A stretch of DNA of 64,000 nucleotides from contig NZ_CP016614.1 of the NCBI RefSeq assembly GCF_013377255.1, positions 2,116,501 to 2,180,500 of the forward strand, given 5' to 3'. The number at the start of each line of letters is the position of its first letter. Position 1 is the stretch's first letter. This document shows, piece by piece, positions 43,160 through 54,700 of the stretch. Position numbers and translations under genes: made by a program. The notes under the pieces were generated by a model. That model worked only from the letters and a program-made list of their open reading frames with translations, searched no databases and was not told the origin of the DNA. Origin of the DNA: Mannheimia granulomatis (GTDB taxonomy: Bacteria > Pseudomonadota > Gammaproteobacteria > Enterobacterales > Pasteurellaceae).

Positions 43160-45073
43160 ATGACAAACGAAACCCCAAAACAACTTATCCATATTCTACC
43201 TCCACAACTGGCAAACCAAATTGCTGCCGGTGAGGTGGTGGAACGCCCAGCGTCTGTGGTGAAAGAGTTGGTAGAAAACAGCTTAGATGCCGGAGCAAAT
43301 CATATTCAAATCGATATTGAAAAAGGCGGCTCGCAGTTAATCCGTATTCGAGATAACGGCTGTGGCATCGCCAAATTAGACTTGCCGTTAGCTCTCGCCC
43401 GTCACGCTACCAGTAAAATCAGTAGTCTAGAAGACCTAGAAGCAATCTTAAGTCTTGGATTTCGTGGAGAAGCACTTGCCAGTATCAGCTCGGTTTCACG
43501 CCTCACGCTAACCTCTCGCACCGCAGAACAAAGCGAGGCATGGCAAGCCTACACTCAAGGGAGGGAAATGGAAGTGGAAATTCAACCTGCTTCTCACCCA
43601 ATCGGTACAACCATTGAAGTGGCAAACCTGTTTTTCAATACGCCTGCACGCCGTAAATTTCTACGCACCGATAAAACCGAATTTACCCATATTGATGAAG
43701 TGGTTCGCCGCATTGCGCTTGCCAAACCGAATATCAGCTTTACGCTAAGCCACAATGGCAAAATCGTCCGCCAGTACCGCAAAGTACAAGACAACTCGGT
43801 TGAACAGCAACAAAAACGAGTTGCCGCGATTTGTGGAGATGACTTTATTCAACAAGCCACTCATATTGACTGGCAACATGGCGATTTACATTTACACGGT
43901 TGGATTGGCTCGCCTGCCCTTGCTCGCCCACAAAACGATCTCTGCTATAGCTATGTGAACGGGCGAATGATGCGGGATAAAACCATCAACCACGCCATTC
44001 GCCAAGCCTATGGCGACAGCATTGCTGCCGGAAACTATCCAACTTTTGTGTTGTTTTTGGATTTAGATCCGGCTATGGTGGATGTGAACGTTCACCCTGC
44101 CAAACATGAAGTACGTTTTCATCAAGGAAGACTGGTACACGATTTTATTTTACAAGGGGTTAACAATAGCCTAGAGCAAGGGCAAACAACTCTAGCTCTG
44201 CATGATGAACTCAATGAGCCATTACCACCCACTTATGGAAAAGATACCAACCGCCAAGCGGCAGGACAGAATATCTTTGTAGAATCTGTAGAATTTCAGC
44301 CAACACAAGCGGTCAAATTTTCCGAAAAAAATGCAAATCGCTCAAGCTATACGCCTAAATTTGAGCGAAGCCACAGCGTGAGTTCACCAGCTCAAAAATG
44401 GTATAAAGAGCTAATCAGCAACAATGGACGAAATGATGTTCCACAAACTGAATCCGGCCCAAAAACCACACTCGAAACACCAAACTTTGCATCAAACGTA
44501 GAAATCAAGCAGGATGTTCAAACTAAAACGGCTTCGCAAAAAATTAGCGATATTACACCGCTTGCAAGCCATCATTCACAGGCGTTAGCGATTGTAAAAA
44601 ACCAAGCAATATTAATGAAAGAGAACGAGGATTTTTACCTTATTTCTCTAGCTCAATTATCACAACTTAAATTTGCTTACCAACTAAGCAAAGGGCAATC
44701 TCAAGCGTTATTGATTCCACTTAACCTTACTTTAGATGAGCAACAAGCCGAACATTGGCAAAAGTATAAAGAGGAATTAGCCAAGCTCGGTTTTTCCATT
44801 ACCGAAAAACATTGGCAACAGCAAACCCGCTTAACGGTGTTATCAGTGCCGCAACCACTTCGGGAGCAGAACTTACAACAGCTTTTATTTGCGTTATTTA
44901 ACCAAACACAAGCGGTTAATTTAACCAAATTTTTTGCAAAAAAATGCGAAATTCCAACCGCTTGCACGCTGAGTGATGTGGTGACACAGCTCTCAGAAAT
45001 CGAACTTTACCCGAATGGAAAAAAGGAGATTGAGGAGGTTAGGAAAGAAGTGGATTTTTCTCATTTATTATAG
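43160..45073 (+). CDS. mutL: DNA mismatch repair protein MutL
   Basis: Coordinator of methyl-directed mismatch repair. The 637-residue product has the GHKL ATPase motifs VVKELVENSLDAGA (about 30-43), RDNGCGIAK, ARHATSKI and LGFRGEALASISS, then a transducer domain and NVHPAKHEVRF. A variable linker follows and the C-terminal dimerisation domain begins near 465. Four uptake-signal cores fall in its second half (about 44308, 44561, 44908, 44955), enlarging Gln/Lys-rich linker peptides. In relatives mutL is followed directly by miaA. Confidence 0.95.
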   Translation: MTNETPKQLIHILPPQLANQIAAGEVVERPASVVKELVENSLDAGANHIQIDIEKGGSQLIRIRDNGCGIAKLDLPLALARHATSKISSLEDLEAILSLGFRGEALASISSVSRLTLTSRTAEQSEAWQAYTQGREMEVEIQPASHPIGTTIEVANLFFNTPARRKFLRTDKTEFTHIDEVVRRIALAKPNISFTLSHNGKIVRQYRKVQDNSVEQQQKRVAAICGDDFIQQATHIDWQHGDLHLHGWIGSPALARPQNDLCYSYVNGRMMRDKTINHAIRQAYGDSIAAGNYPTFVLFLDLDPAMVDVNVHPAKHEVRFHQGRLVHDFILQGVNNSLEQGQTTLALHDELNEPLPPTYGKDTNRQAAGQNIFVESVEFQPTQAVKFSEKNANRSSYTPKFERSHSVSSPAQKWYKELISNNGRNDVPQTESGPKTTLETPNFASNVEIKQDVQTKTASQKISDITPLASHHSQALAIVKNQAILMKENEDFYLISLAQLSQLKFAYQLSKGQSQALLIPLNLTLDEQQAEHWQKYKEELAKLGFSITEKHWQQQTRLTVLSVPQPLREQNLQQLLFALFNQTQAVNLTKFFAKKCEIPTACTLSDVVTQLSEIELYPNGKKEIEEVRKEVDFSHLL

Positions 45074-45135
45074 CTGTTAAATATCGGTCAATATCTAGCT
45101 TAATATGCTATACTTCCTTGAAAACAGGGGGAAAT

Positions 45136-45426
45136 ATGATTCCGTCTCAACTTCTAAAAGAAAAACACGCGGAAATTATGGCTATTAGCCGTCAATTTGC
45201 AATTGAAAACTTACGCGTTTTTGGCTCTGTTGCCAAAGGAATTGACACCGAAGAAAGTGATTTGGATATTTTAGTTGATACCACACCTAAAACTACAATC
45301 TTTGATTTATGTGGTTTACAAATGGAGTTAGAAGAATTATTGGGAATAAAAGTAGATGTGCTTACACCCCGTAGTTTGCCTGAAAAATTCCGCCAGCAGG
45401 TATTAAATGAAGCAAGGGTATTATAA
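45136..45426 (+). CDS. MntA-type minimal nucleotidyltransferase antitoxin
   Basis: A 96-residue MNT-family protein with the motif GSX10DXD: Gly30-Ser31, then Asp42 and Asp44, and a third aspartate in IKVDVLT (Asp74). In characterised systems MntA adds AMP groups to a tyrosine of the HEPN toxin and silences it. The start at 45136 follows GGGGA; six further in-frame codons upstream are unlikely. Its stop codon shares a base with the start of the next gene (TAATG), typical of HEPN/MNT pairs. Confidence 0.9.
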   Translation: MIPSQLLKEKHAEIMAISRQFAIENLRVFGSVAKGIDTEESDLDILVDTTPKTTIFDLCGLQMELEELLGIKVDVLTPRSLPEKFRQQVLNEARVL

Positions 45427-45785
45427 TGAGTACTGAATATCGAATTCCTGATTATTTAGAAAAAATACGTGGTTTATGTCTAGATATTCAAGCCTTTATT
45501 GATGGTGTTTCACTTGAAGAATTTCTAGACGATAAATGTATTGAAAATGCAGTTGCAATGAGCTTGATTGCAATGGGTGAAATCGTCACTGTAATTCATC
45601 ACAAACACCCAGAATTCTTGCTGGAACATAAACACATTCCTTGGAAATATATGCGTGGTATGCGAAATATTATTGCTCACGGTTATTTTGAATTAGATTT
45701 TGAAGTGATATATGAAACAGCAAATGAATCAATTCCTGAATTATTAACTCAAATTAATGAATTAATTGATAAATTAGATAAATAA
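45426..45785 (+). CDS. HepT-type HEPN ribonuclease toxin (DUF86)
   Basis: A 119-residue helical HEPN protein with the RX4HXY catalytic motif RNIIAHGY (Arg80, His85, Tyr87). In homologues this motif forms an RNase site and its tyrosine is AMPylated by MntA. It overlaps the antitoxin gene by one base, and a terminator follows directly, so the pair is a closed unit. It interrupts the usual mutL-miaA adjacency. Confidence 0.9.
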   Translation: MSTEYRIPDYLEKIRGLCLDIQAFIDGVSLEEFLDDKCIENAVAMSLIAMGEIVTVIHHKHPEFLLEHKHIPWKYMRGMRNIIAHGYFELDFEVIYETANESIPELLTQINELIDKLDK

Positions 45786-45791
45786 CCAGAC

Positions 45792-45822
45792 GAAAGCGAA
45801 CCCAAGTTCGCTTTCTCATTTT
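45792..45822 (+). terminator. Terminator of the HEPN/MNT pair
   Basis: GAAAGCGAAC/GTTCGCTTTC, 10-bp stem with a 4-base loop, then TCATTTT, 6 bases after the hepT-like stop. It would also reduce mutL readthrough into miaA. Confidence 0.82.
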
Positions 45823-45834
45823 AAAAAGATAACA

Positions 45835-46788
45835 ATGACTCAAAAACCCCTCGCAATATTTTTAATGGGCCCGACAGCGTCAGGTAAAACCGATTTAGCG
45901 ATTGCGTTACGCCAGCAATTGCCGGTTGAGGTGATTAGTGTCGATTCCGCCTTAATTTACAAAGGCATGGATATTGGCACGGCGAAACCGAGCAAAGCGG
46001 AATTAGCATTAGCTCCTCATCGTTTAATTGATATTTTAGACCCGGCGGAAAGTTATTCAGCGATGAATTTCCACGCCGATGCCCTACGTGAAATGGCAGA
46101 AATTACCGCTCAAGGCAAAATTCCGCTGCTTGTCGGCGGCACCATGCTTTATTACAAAGCGTTGCTTGAAGGGTTATCTCCATTGCCTTCTGCCAATCCT
46201 ACTATTCGAACAGAAATTGAAGCCAAAGCGGAACAATTTGGTTGGGCTAGCTTGCATAAAGAGCTGGCAAAAATCGATCCTGTTGCCGGCGCTAGAATTA
46301 ACCAAAATGATAGCCAACGGATCAACCGTGCGTTAGAGGTGTTTTACATCACAGGCAAAACAATGACTGAACTCACTGCTCAACAAGGTGAGGCTTTGCC
46401 TTATAACATTTTACAATTTGCGATCGCCCCCGAAGATCGCGCTGTTTTACACCAACGTATTGAGCAACGTTTTCATAAAATGATCGATTTAGGCTTTGAG
46501 GATGAAGTCAAGCGGTTGTTTTTACGCAAAGATTTACACATTAACTTACCTTCTATTCGTTGTGTGGGTTACCGCCAAATGTGGGAATATCTGCAAGGAG
46601 ATATTTCACTCGACGAGGCAATATTTAAAGGAATCTGTGCAACCCGGCAGCTGGCTAAACGCCAAATTACATGGCTACGTAGTTGGTCAGGTGAAGTAAC
46701 TTGGCTTGATAGTTTAGCTCCGACCAGTTCTCAAACAAAAATGATTGAAAAGATCGATCATTATTTAAATAATTGTGATAATATCTAA
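45835..46788 (+). CDS. miaA: tRNA dimethylallyltransferase MiaA
   Basis: Transfers the dimethylallyl group to A37 of tRNAs, providing the substrate of MiaB. The 317-residue product has the P-loop GPTASGKTDLAIAL (about 12-25), DSALIYKGMDIGTAKPS, and the VGGTMLYYKAL segment. Length fits the family. It heads the conserved miaA-hfq-hflX series. Confidence 0.96.
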   Translation: MTQKPLAIFLMGPTASGKTDLAIALRQQLPVEVISVDSALIYKGMDIGTAKPSKAELALAPHRLIDILDPAESYSAMNFHADALREMAEITAQGKIPLLVGGTMLYYKALLEGLSPLPSANPTIRTEIEAKAEQFGWASLHKELAKIDPVAGARINQNDSQRINRALEVFYITGKTMTELTAQQGEALPYNILQFAIAPEDRAVLHQRIEQRFHKMIDLGFEDEVKRLFLRKDLHINLPSIRCVGYRQMWEYLQGDISLDEAIFKGICATRQLAKRQITWLRSWSGEVTWLDSLAPTSSQTKMIEKIDHYLNNCDNI

Positions 46789-46860
46789 CCGCCTTTGGCA
46801 CTTATATAATTATTCACTGTCTTAATAACACAGTACACAACAATAAAAAGGGAAAACAAA

Positions 46861-47136
46861 ATGGCAAAAGGTCAATCTTTACAAGATCCATATTTGAATG
46901 CACTTCGTCGTGAGCGTATTCCTGTTTCAATTTATTTAGTTAACGGCATTAAATTACAAGGTCAAATCGAGTCTTTCGATCAATTTGTGATTTTATTAAA
47001 AAATACAGTAAGCCAAATGGTGTATAAACATGCTATTTCAACGGTTGTTCCTGCTCGTGCATTATCACACAACAATAACAACAACCAACACCAGCAAGCC
47101 CAGCCTGTAGCTGAAGTTACTGAACAAACGGAATAA
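46861..47136 (+). CDS. hfq: RNA chaperone Hfq
   Basis: Hexameric Sm-like chaperone for small RNAs. The 91-residue product has Sm1 IPVSIYLVNGIKLQGQIESF (about 20-39) and Sm2 QMVYKHAISTVVP. The C-terminal tail is short and rich in Asn, Gln and His (NNNNNQHQQAQ). It lies between miaA and hflX as in E. coli. Confidence 0.97.
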   Translation: MAKGQSLQDPYLNALRRERIPVSIYLVNGIKLQGQIESFDQFVILLKNTVSQMVYKHAISTVVPARALSHNNNNNQHQQAQPVAEVTEQTE

Positions 47137-47155
47137 TTGAATTATTAACACGAAA

Positions 47156-48541
47156 ATGTTAAACGAATCACTGCCAAACTCAGAAGACGATTCTGCGTTT
47201 GGCTTTGCTTTATCTGAAGCAAGCCAAATATCAGCAATCAACGCGCAAACCGAACACGAAAAAGACAAAGCCATTCTTGTCCATCTCTATCTTGGTCAAC
47301 ATAAAGATGTGGAAAATCTGCTTGAATTTAAAACCCTTGCCGAATCTGCCGGTGTAGAAGTACTGGCAACGCTGACTACCAGTCGGCCAAGCCCACATAT
47401 TAAATACTACGTTGGACAAGGCAAAGCAGAGGAAATTGCAGATGCTGTTGAGTCACTTGGAGCTACAGTTGTATTGGTAAACCATCAACTTAGCCCGGCA
47501 CAGGCTCGTAATCTACAATCGTTATGCGGCTGCCGAGTGGTGGATAGAACAGGGTTGATCCTAGATATTTTTGCTCAACGAGCAAGATCGCACGAAGGGA
47601 AATTACAAGTAGAACTGGCACAACTTCGCCATTTATCCACACGTCTTGTCCGCCGTGTCACCAACCAAGATCAGCAAAAAGGTGGATCCGTTGGCTTACG
47701 CGGCCCGGGGGAAACGCAGTTAGAGACCGATCGCCGTTTAATTAAAGTACGGATCCAACAACTGTTAAATCGATTAGAAAAGGTCAACAAACAGCGAAAC
47801 CAAAACCGCAAAACACGTCAAAAAGCAGATATTCCTACCGTCTCATTAGTTGGTTACACTAATGCAGGCAAATCGACCCTTTTTAACGCTATTACTGATG
47901 CCGGTGTGTATGCAGCTGATCAGCTATTTGCTACGCTAGATCCTACCCTTAGACGTATTCAAGTGAAAGATGTTGGTACAACTATTCTTGCCGACACGGT
48001 AGGTTTTATCCGATTTTTACCGCACGATTTGGTTTCAGCCTTCAAATCTACCCTGCAAGAAACCACTGAAGCAACGCTACTTCTGCACGTTATTGATGCT
48101 GCTGATGATCGTAAAAATGAGAATATTGATGCAGTAAATCAAGTACTTGATGAAATTGAGGCATTGGAAATTCCAACACTGTTGGTGTTTAACAAAGTCG
48201 ATAAGCTAGAGGGGATTGAGCCTCATATTGAGCGAAATGATGACGGCACACCGATTGCGGTTTACCTTTCCGCTCAAGAAAATCTTGGCATTGAGCTACT
48301 GTTCCAAGCGATTCAAGAGCGGCTGCGTAGTAATCTAGTGCGAGAAACTGTGCTACTGCCCGTTACCGCAGGAGCAATTTACACTCAATTTAAAGCGGAA
48401 AATTGTATTAAGGCAGAGCATTTTAATGATTTCGGCGACCGAATTCTTAAAATTGAAGTGAATGAAGTACAATGGAACAAATGGCTAAAGCAGTTCCCCG
48501 AATTGACAGAATATGCCGAATTGGCAAAGTGGGATAATTAA
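47156..48541 (+). CDS. hflX: GTPase HflX
   Basis: Ribosome-associated GTPase that rescues stalled or heat-damaged ribosomes. The 461-residue protein has the HflX domain (GQGKAEEIA, RTGLILDIFAQRARS, GGSVGLRGPGETQLETDRR), then a G domain with G1 GYTNAGKST (about 233-241), G3 DTVGFI and G4 NKVDK. It starts 20 bases after hfq and ends in a long uptake-signal dyad. Confidence 0.96.
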   Translation: MLNESLPNSEDDSAFGFALSEASQISAINAQTEHEKDKAILVHLYLGQHKDVENLLEFKTLAESAGVEVLATLTTSRPSPHIKYYVGQGKAEEIADAVESLGATVVLVNHQLSPAQARNLQSLCGCRVVDRTGLILDIFAQRARSHEGKLQVELAQLRHLSTRLVRRVTNQDQQKGGSVGLRGPGETQLETDRRLIKVRIQQLLNRLEKVNKQRNQNRKTRQKADIPTVSLVGYTNAGKSTLFNAITDAGVYAADQLFATLDPTLRRIQVKDVGTTILADTVGFIRFLPHDLVSAFKSTLQETTEATLLLHVIDAADDRKNENIDAVNQVLDEIEALEIPTLLVFNKVDKLEGIEPHIERNDDGTPIAVYLSAQENLGIELLFQAIQERLRSNLVRETVLLPVTAGAIYTQFKAENCIKAEHFNDFGDRILKIEVNEVQWNKWLKQFPELTEYAELAKWDN

Positions 48542-48566
48542 TTCTTCTTAACTCCATTCCTAAACG

Positions 48567-48637
48567 ACAAGCGGTTATTTTTTACTAAGAAATTGCAAAA
48601 TCCATTTGCAAAACAATAGTAAAAAATAACCGCTTGT
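48567..48637. terminator. 21-bp inverted uptake-signal dyad after hflX
   Basis: Two exact 21-base inverted arms (48567-48587 and 48617-48637), each holding a full ACAAGCGGTT uptake signal followed by an A/T run, separated by 29 bases. It lies between convergent hflX and the autotransporter gene. Confidence 0.75.
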
Positions 48638-48651
48638 TTTCTTATCTATAC

Positions 48652-48687
48652 GCAAAAATAAAGCCCTTCTCTTTCGAGAAGGGCTTT
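48652..48687 (-). terminator. Terminator of the giant autotransporter gene
   Basis: AAAGCCCTTCTC/GAGAAGGGCTTT, 12-bp stem, 4-base loop, followed by ATTTTTG on the minus strand, 22 bases after the stop codon. Confidence 0.88.
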
Positions 48688-48709
48688 GTTATCAGTTAGC
48701 TACACGCTA

Positions 48710-51700
48710 TTACCACTGGTAACCTACGCTTGCCGCAGCTCCGGCATGACCACGACTGTTCGAGTTCACGCTGAATTTGATACCCACTTTACCATTATCT
48801 GATAAACGAGAGTAACCAACTGCAAGAGCGCCTTGACCACGGTAAGTACCCACACCAGCTGAAACCATAGATTTACCCGGTTGTGTTACGTGGTATAAGT
48901 TACCCGCTGCTAATGCACCTGCAACACCTGCACGTAAGTCTTTATCAACATTGTTAACATGGTTAGCAACACTTCTTAATTGATTTACATTTACTGCATC
49001 AGTGCCTTTCACACCCGGTGCAACGTTAGTAATACGTGTCGCAGAACCATCTTTACCGGCAACATTGAGTTCATTCACACCGTCTTTTGCTACAGTTGAG
49101 CTTAGCGTTGTACCACCTACTTTCACTGTATCAAATTCCGGGTTACTTGAAGTTGCAATTTCAACGGTTGAACCTTTACGTGAAACTTCAATATTTCTGC
49201 CAGATTTAATATTAACTTTACTATTGTTGTTAATACGTTGAGATTCTGCCTCACCATTAACTGTCAGTTCCCAACCTGAGTTTTGAACTGCGTTGTATAA
49301 CTGGCTACCGTTCACAGCATCTTTACTTGTTGCAGTTACATCACCATCTTTAACATTAGTGATCTTCGTGCCTTTAGCATCGATACCATCTTTGGTTACA
49401 CTTGGGCCATTTTTAATGGTTAAGCCTTTATTATCAACTTTAGTATCGCCTACAGTGACAGAACCATCTTGGGTTAAATCTACGTTTTTCGCTAATTGAA
49501 TCTCTAAAGTATCAGAGCCATTTGCTTTAACGTTGATATTACCTGTTGCTGACTTAAAGTTTTCAGAAGCTGCTTTATCAACACCTTCACCTTTAACTTT
49601 AACTTCAGTATTCAATTTCTGACGGTTCTTAGTGTCTTCATTGTTACCGGAGAAGATTAAACCATCATTTAAGGTTGCCACTTGTTCTGTTACAGGTTTA
49701 CCGTCTTTGTCTTTGGTTTCATAAACGATACGAGTCTTACCATTTTCACCCGGTAAGCCATCTTTACCGTTTGTACCATCAACACCTTCAGCACCGTCTT
49801 TAACTGCAATATTTGCACTTACACCCGGTTTGCCATCAGCACCTTTCGGGCCGGTTAAGCCGATTGAACCATCTTTGCCGTTTAATACGACAGATGCACC
49901 GTCTTTACCTGTTACACCGATTTTACCATCAACACCATCAGCACCGTCACGACCTGCAGTAATTGTGCCGTCACCTTTAATGGTTACGCCATCTTTACCG
50001 TCTTTGCCTGCAACGCCGATTTGACCGTCTTTACCATCTTTACCACCAATGGTTAAGTCGTTATTTAAACCGAAGGTGACATTATTACCTTCTTTAGTAA
50101 TAACGATGTTACCGTCTTTGTTGTTGAGATCAACCGTTGCCCCAGGTTTAACGTTACCAAGATCTTTACCGTTTGCACTTAAGTTCCAACCTGCGTTAGC
50201 AACTTGTTGCACTTGGTATAGCTGGCTACCGTTGACTGCATCTTTACTGGTTTCAGAAATTTCACCATCTTGAACGTTAGTAATTTTCTTATCACCCGCA
50301 TTGATACCGGCTTTAGTTACACTTGGTCCACCTTTGATAGTTAAACCATCATTATTTACCGTTGTGTCACCAATAGTTACAGAACCATCTTTAGTTAAAT
50401 CAATATCTTTCGCTAATTTAACAGTTAAAGTACCGTTGTTATTTACTACACCGATATTATTAGCATCAGATAGTTTAGTCGCATCTTTCTCACCACCTGT
50501 GATGCTTAAAGTTTCATTTAGTTTCTTAGTAATTACTTTACCATCGTCACCAACGAATTTTAAGCCATCGTTAAGTGTTGCAACTTCTTCTTTAACAGGG
50601 TTACCGTCTTTATCTTTGGTTTCATAAACGATACGAGATTTCGTTTCGCCATCTTTACCATCAACACCCGGTTTACCTTGTGCAAATGTCACTGTGCCAT
50701 TTGTACCATCTTTACCGTTGATACCGATAGAACCGTCTTTACCGTTTAAGGTTACACCGGTTGTACCATCTGCACCTTTCACACCAATAGAACCATCTTT
50801 ACCCGGGCCACCGATAGTTAGGTTATTATTCAACGCAAAGGTTACATTGTTATCTGTAGTTTCTTTCGTAATGATGATGTTGCCATCTTCATTGTTGAAT
50901 GAAACTTTACCTTTCGGCCCAACATTTGTAGTGTTTTGACCATTTGCTGCGATATCCCAACCGGAGTTAGCCACATCATAAACCTGTTTTAATTGGTCTT
51001 CTGTTGCTGCTTGACCGCTAGTGAAGTTATTCGGATCAAAAGTCTTATTGGTTAAACCACCAATTGTACCTTTGTTGCCGTCAACGGTAATAGAGTTATC
51101 ACCACCAACAGTTAAGCTATCACCGGTTAATGCTGAATCACCTACACCAATTACATTCTTATCAAGATATGTATCACCGATTGTAATTGAACCTTCATCC
51201 GTTAAGTCAATGTTTTTCGCTAATTTAACCATTAACTTACCGTCTTTATTCACAACACCGATATTATCATCAGATAAATCTTCTAAATCTGTATCGCCGC
51301 CTGAAATTTGTAAGGTTTCATTCAGTTTCTTATCAATAACTTTACCGTCATCACCTACGAATCTTAAACCATCGTTAAGTGTCGCAACTTCTTCTGTTTT
51401 GCCATCTGGTTTCTCATAAACGATACGAGTCTTGCTTTCGCCATCTTTACCGTCGTTGCCGTCAAGACCTTTTGCACCGTCTTTTACAGAAATAGTTGCA
51501 CTTGCACCATCTTTGCCATCTGCACCACGAGGTCCAGTTAAACCGATAGAACCATCTTTACCGTTTAAAGTTACACCAGCTGTACCATCTGCACCTTTAA
51601 CACCGATAGAACCATCTTTACCCGGAGCACCATCTTTGCCTGGGCCACCCACGGTTAAATCATTGTTTAATGCAAAGTCAATCGCATTATTGCTCACAGT

Positions 51701-54700
51701 TGTGATAATGTTCTTATCTTTAGAGGTGTAATTTACGGTTTCCCCTAATTTCACATTATCTTCCTTAGCACCATCTGCTAGTTCAGAATTATCCGCAGTA
51801 ATGTTAAAGCCTTTATTGATCAAACTATCAGTTGCATTACGCACATCTTTGATGTTCGCAGCATTAGTACCTGCGTTTTCTAACTGCTCATCTGTTAAGT
51901 CATTTACCGAAGTAATTGGCTGACCATCTTTACCATTTTGACCATTTAAGCCGTCAATACCGCTCTTCACGTTAACGATTTGGTTGTTACCGTTGTCTAG
52001 ACCGTCTTGGGTTAACTTAACTGGATCTTTCGGTTCACCATTTCCGTCCACTGGTTCTGCTGGTGTAATAGTGATACCGTTATTGGTAATCTCGGTTGAT
52101 GGTTTAGTGTTGTCAACAACATCTTTACCTCCATTTTCGCCTGGCTTGTACTCAACAAATTTCGCACTTGTTAAATCTTTAAGCTCACGGTTAAGTTGGA
52201 TTTCAAGCTGATCTTTCTCATTAGCAACAACATTAATATTACCTGCTGCTGATTTGAAGTTCTCAGATGACGCTTTGTCATTAATACCTTGTGCTACTTC
52301 ACCAACAATGTTCACGACGCTATTTAGCTTGTGACGATTTAACTTATCGTTGTTACCTGCAAAGATTAAACCATCGTTAAGTGTTGCCACCTCTTCTGTA
52401 ATCGGGTTACCTTCATCATCTTTGATTGGGTTACCTTCTTTATCAGTAGGTTGGTAAACAATACGAGTTTTTCCATCTTTACCAGGTAAACCATCTGCAC
52501 CATTTGTACCATCAACACCTTGAGCCCCATCAGCTGATTTAAATGTTAAGCCGTCTTTACCGTCTTTACCATTTAAGCCGATTGAACCGTCTTTGCCGTT
52601 AAGTACAACTGCTGAGCCGTCTTTACCGTTTACGCCAACTTTACCATCAATGCCGTTATCGCCATCAGCACCGTCTTTTCCGTCACGACCTACAGTGATT
52701 GTTGCTTCACCTGGTTGACCGTCTTTGCCGTTGTCACCTGTGATTGAAACACCGTCTTTACCATCTTGACCTTTAACACCAATTGTACCAGCCTCACCTG
52801 GCTTACCATCTTTACCGTCTTTACCAACAGTTAGATTGTTAGCTAGACCAAAGTCAATTGTATTATCACGTACAGTTGTAACAATGTTCTTATCTGTTGA
52901 AGTATAAGCCACCGTTTCACCTAGTTTAACATTGTCTTTTTCTGCACCATTTAGGTCTTTATTGTCAGCTGTAATGTTGAAACCAGTATTCACCAAACTA
53001 TCTGTCGCATTGCGTATATCGTTGATGTTTGCTGCATTCGTACCTACTTTATCTAACTGTTCTTTCGTTAAATCATTTACAGATTCAACTATTTTACCAT
53101 CTTTACCAGGCTGACCATTAACCCCATTGATACCGCTCTTCACGTTAACGATTTGGTTATTACCGTTATCTAAACCATTTTCGGTTAATTTAACAGGCTC
53201 TTTACCATCTTTAGTTGGCGTGATCTCAATACCGTTATTATTCACAACAGTTTTCGGCTCACCCTCGCCTTCTTTGGTAAACGTTGCTGTGCTTAAGTCT
53301 TTAAGATCTTTAGCTAGTTTAACTACTAAGCCATCTTCAGAATTCACAACACCGATATTGCTATCAGAAAGTTTAGCTGCATCTTTCTCACCACCAGTAA
53401 CGCTTAATGTTTCGTTTAGTTTCTTAGCAATTTCATTGCCATCGTCACCTACGAATTTTAAGCCATCATTAAGTGTTGCAACTTGTTCTTTCTCACCGTT
53501 TGGTTTTTCGTAAACGATACGAGTTTGACCATCAGCACCATTCTGACCATCTTTACCGTCTAATGCAGGAGCTGCTTTTTCAACTTTGAATGTTACTTCG
53601 CCATCTTTGCCATCTTTACCATCTACTCCGTTAAATACGATTGCATCAGGTTTAATCGTTACACCATTTTTACCGTCTGCACCCTTAACACCAATAGATC
53701 CGTCTTTACCGTCTCTAGGTCCTCCGACAGTAATATCGTTGTTAAGACTTACTTCAAGAGCTTTACTCGTTGTACCATCTGCGTTTTGAACATCAATTAC
53801 TTTCGTATTAATGTTGTTATCACCAGTAATTTGAGCTGTAGTACCTAAGTTTTGTTTAAACTCATTACCCTCTTTGTCTTTCAGACCGAAGGCATCTGTA
53901 GAAATTTTTTCTGCAGTATTTTTCAAGTCACCTACGTTAACAGCATTGTTAAGAACATCACCTTCTGCATCTTTAAGATCTACAGGTTGACCGTTTTTAT
54001 CTTTTAAGCCACTATCAACATTAACAACTTGGTTTCCACCGTTGTCTAGACCATCTTCAGTCAATTTAACAGCTTTACCATCTGCACCATTATTACCATC
54101 TTTTGGTGTAATAGTGATACCGTTATTATTTACAACAGTAGTTGGACCTTCAGTTGGCTGACCATCAGCTCCATCTTTTGGTGCAAAAGTTGCACTATTT
54201 AGGTTTTTCAGATCTTTGTTCAACTGGATTTCAAGCTTATCTGTACCATCAGCTTTAACATTGATGTTACCTGCTGCTGATTTAAACGCTGCTGATGCTG
54301 TTTTATCGACACCTTCGCCCACAATATTTACTACTGTATTTAGCTTATGACGATTTAGTGTATCTGCATTATTGCCAGTGAAGATTAAGCCATCATTTAA
54401 ATTAGCAACTTGCTCTTCTTTCTCACCATTTTTGTAAACGATACGAGTTTCACCATTGTCACCTGGCAAGCCGTCTTTACCTGTACCATCAACACCTTGT
54501 TTGCCATCTTTAACAGTAATATTGGTACTTGCACCATCTTTACCATCTTGCCCTTTAGCACCAGTCAAGCCGATTGAACCATCTTTGCCGTTTAACACAA
54601 CAGATGCACCGTCTTTACCGTTTACGCCAACTTTACCGTCAATACCGTCTTGACCGTCACGACCAACTACAACTGTCGCTTCACCTGGTTGTCCGTTTGC

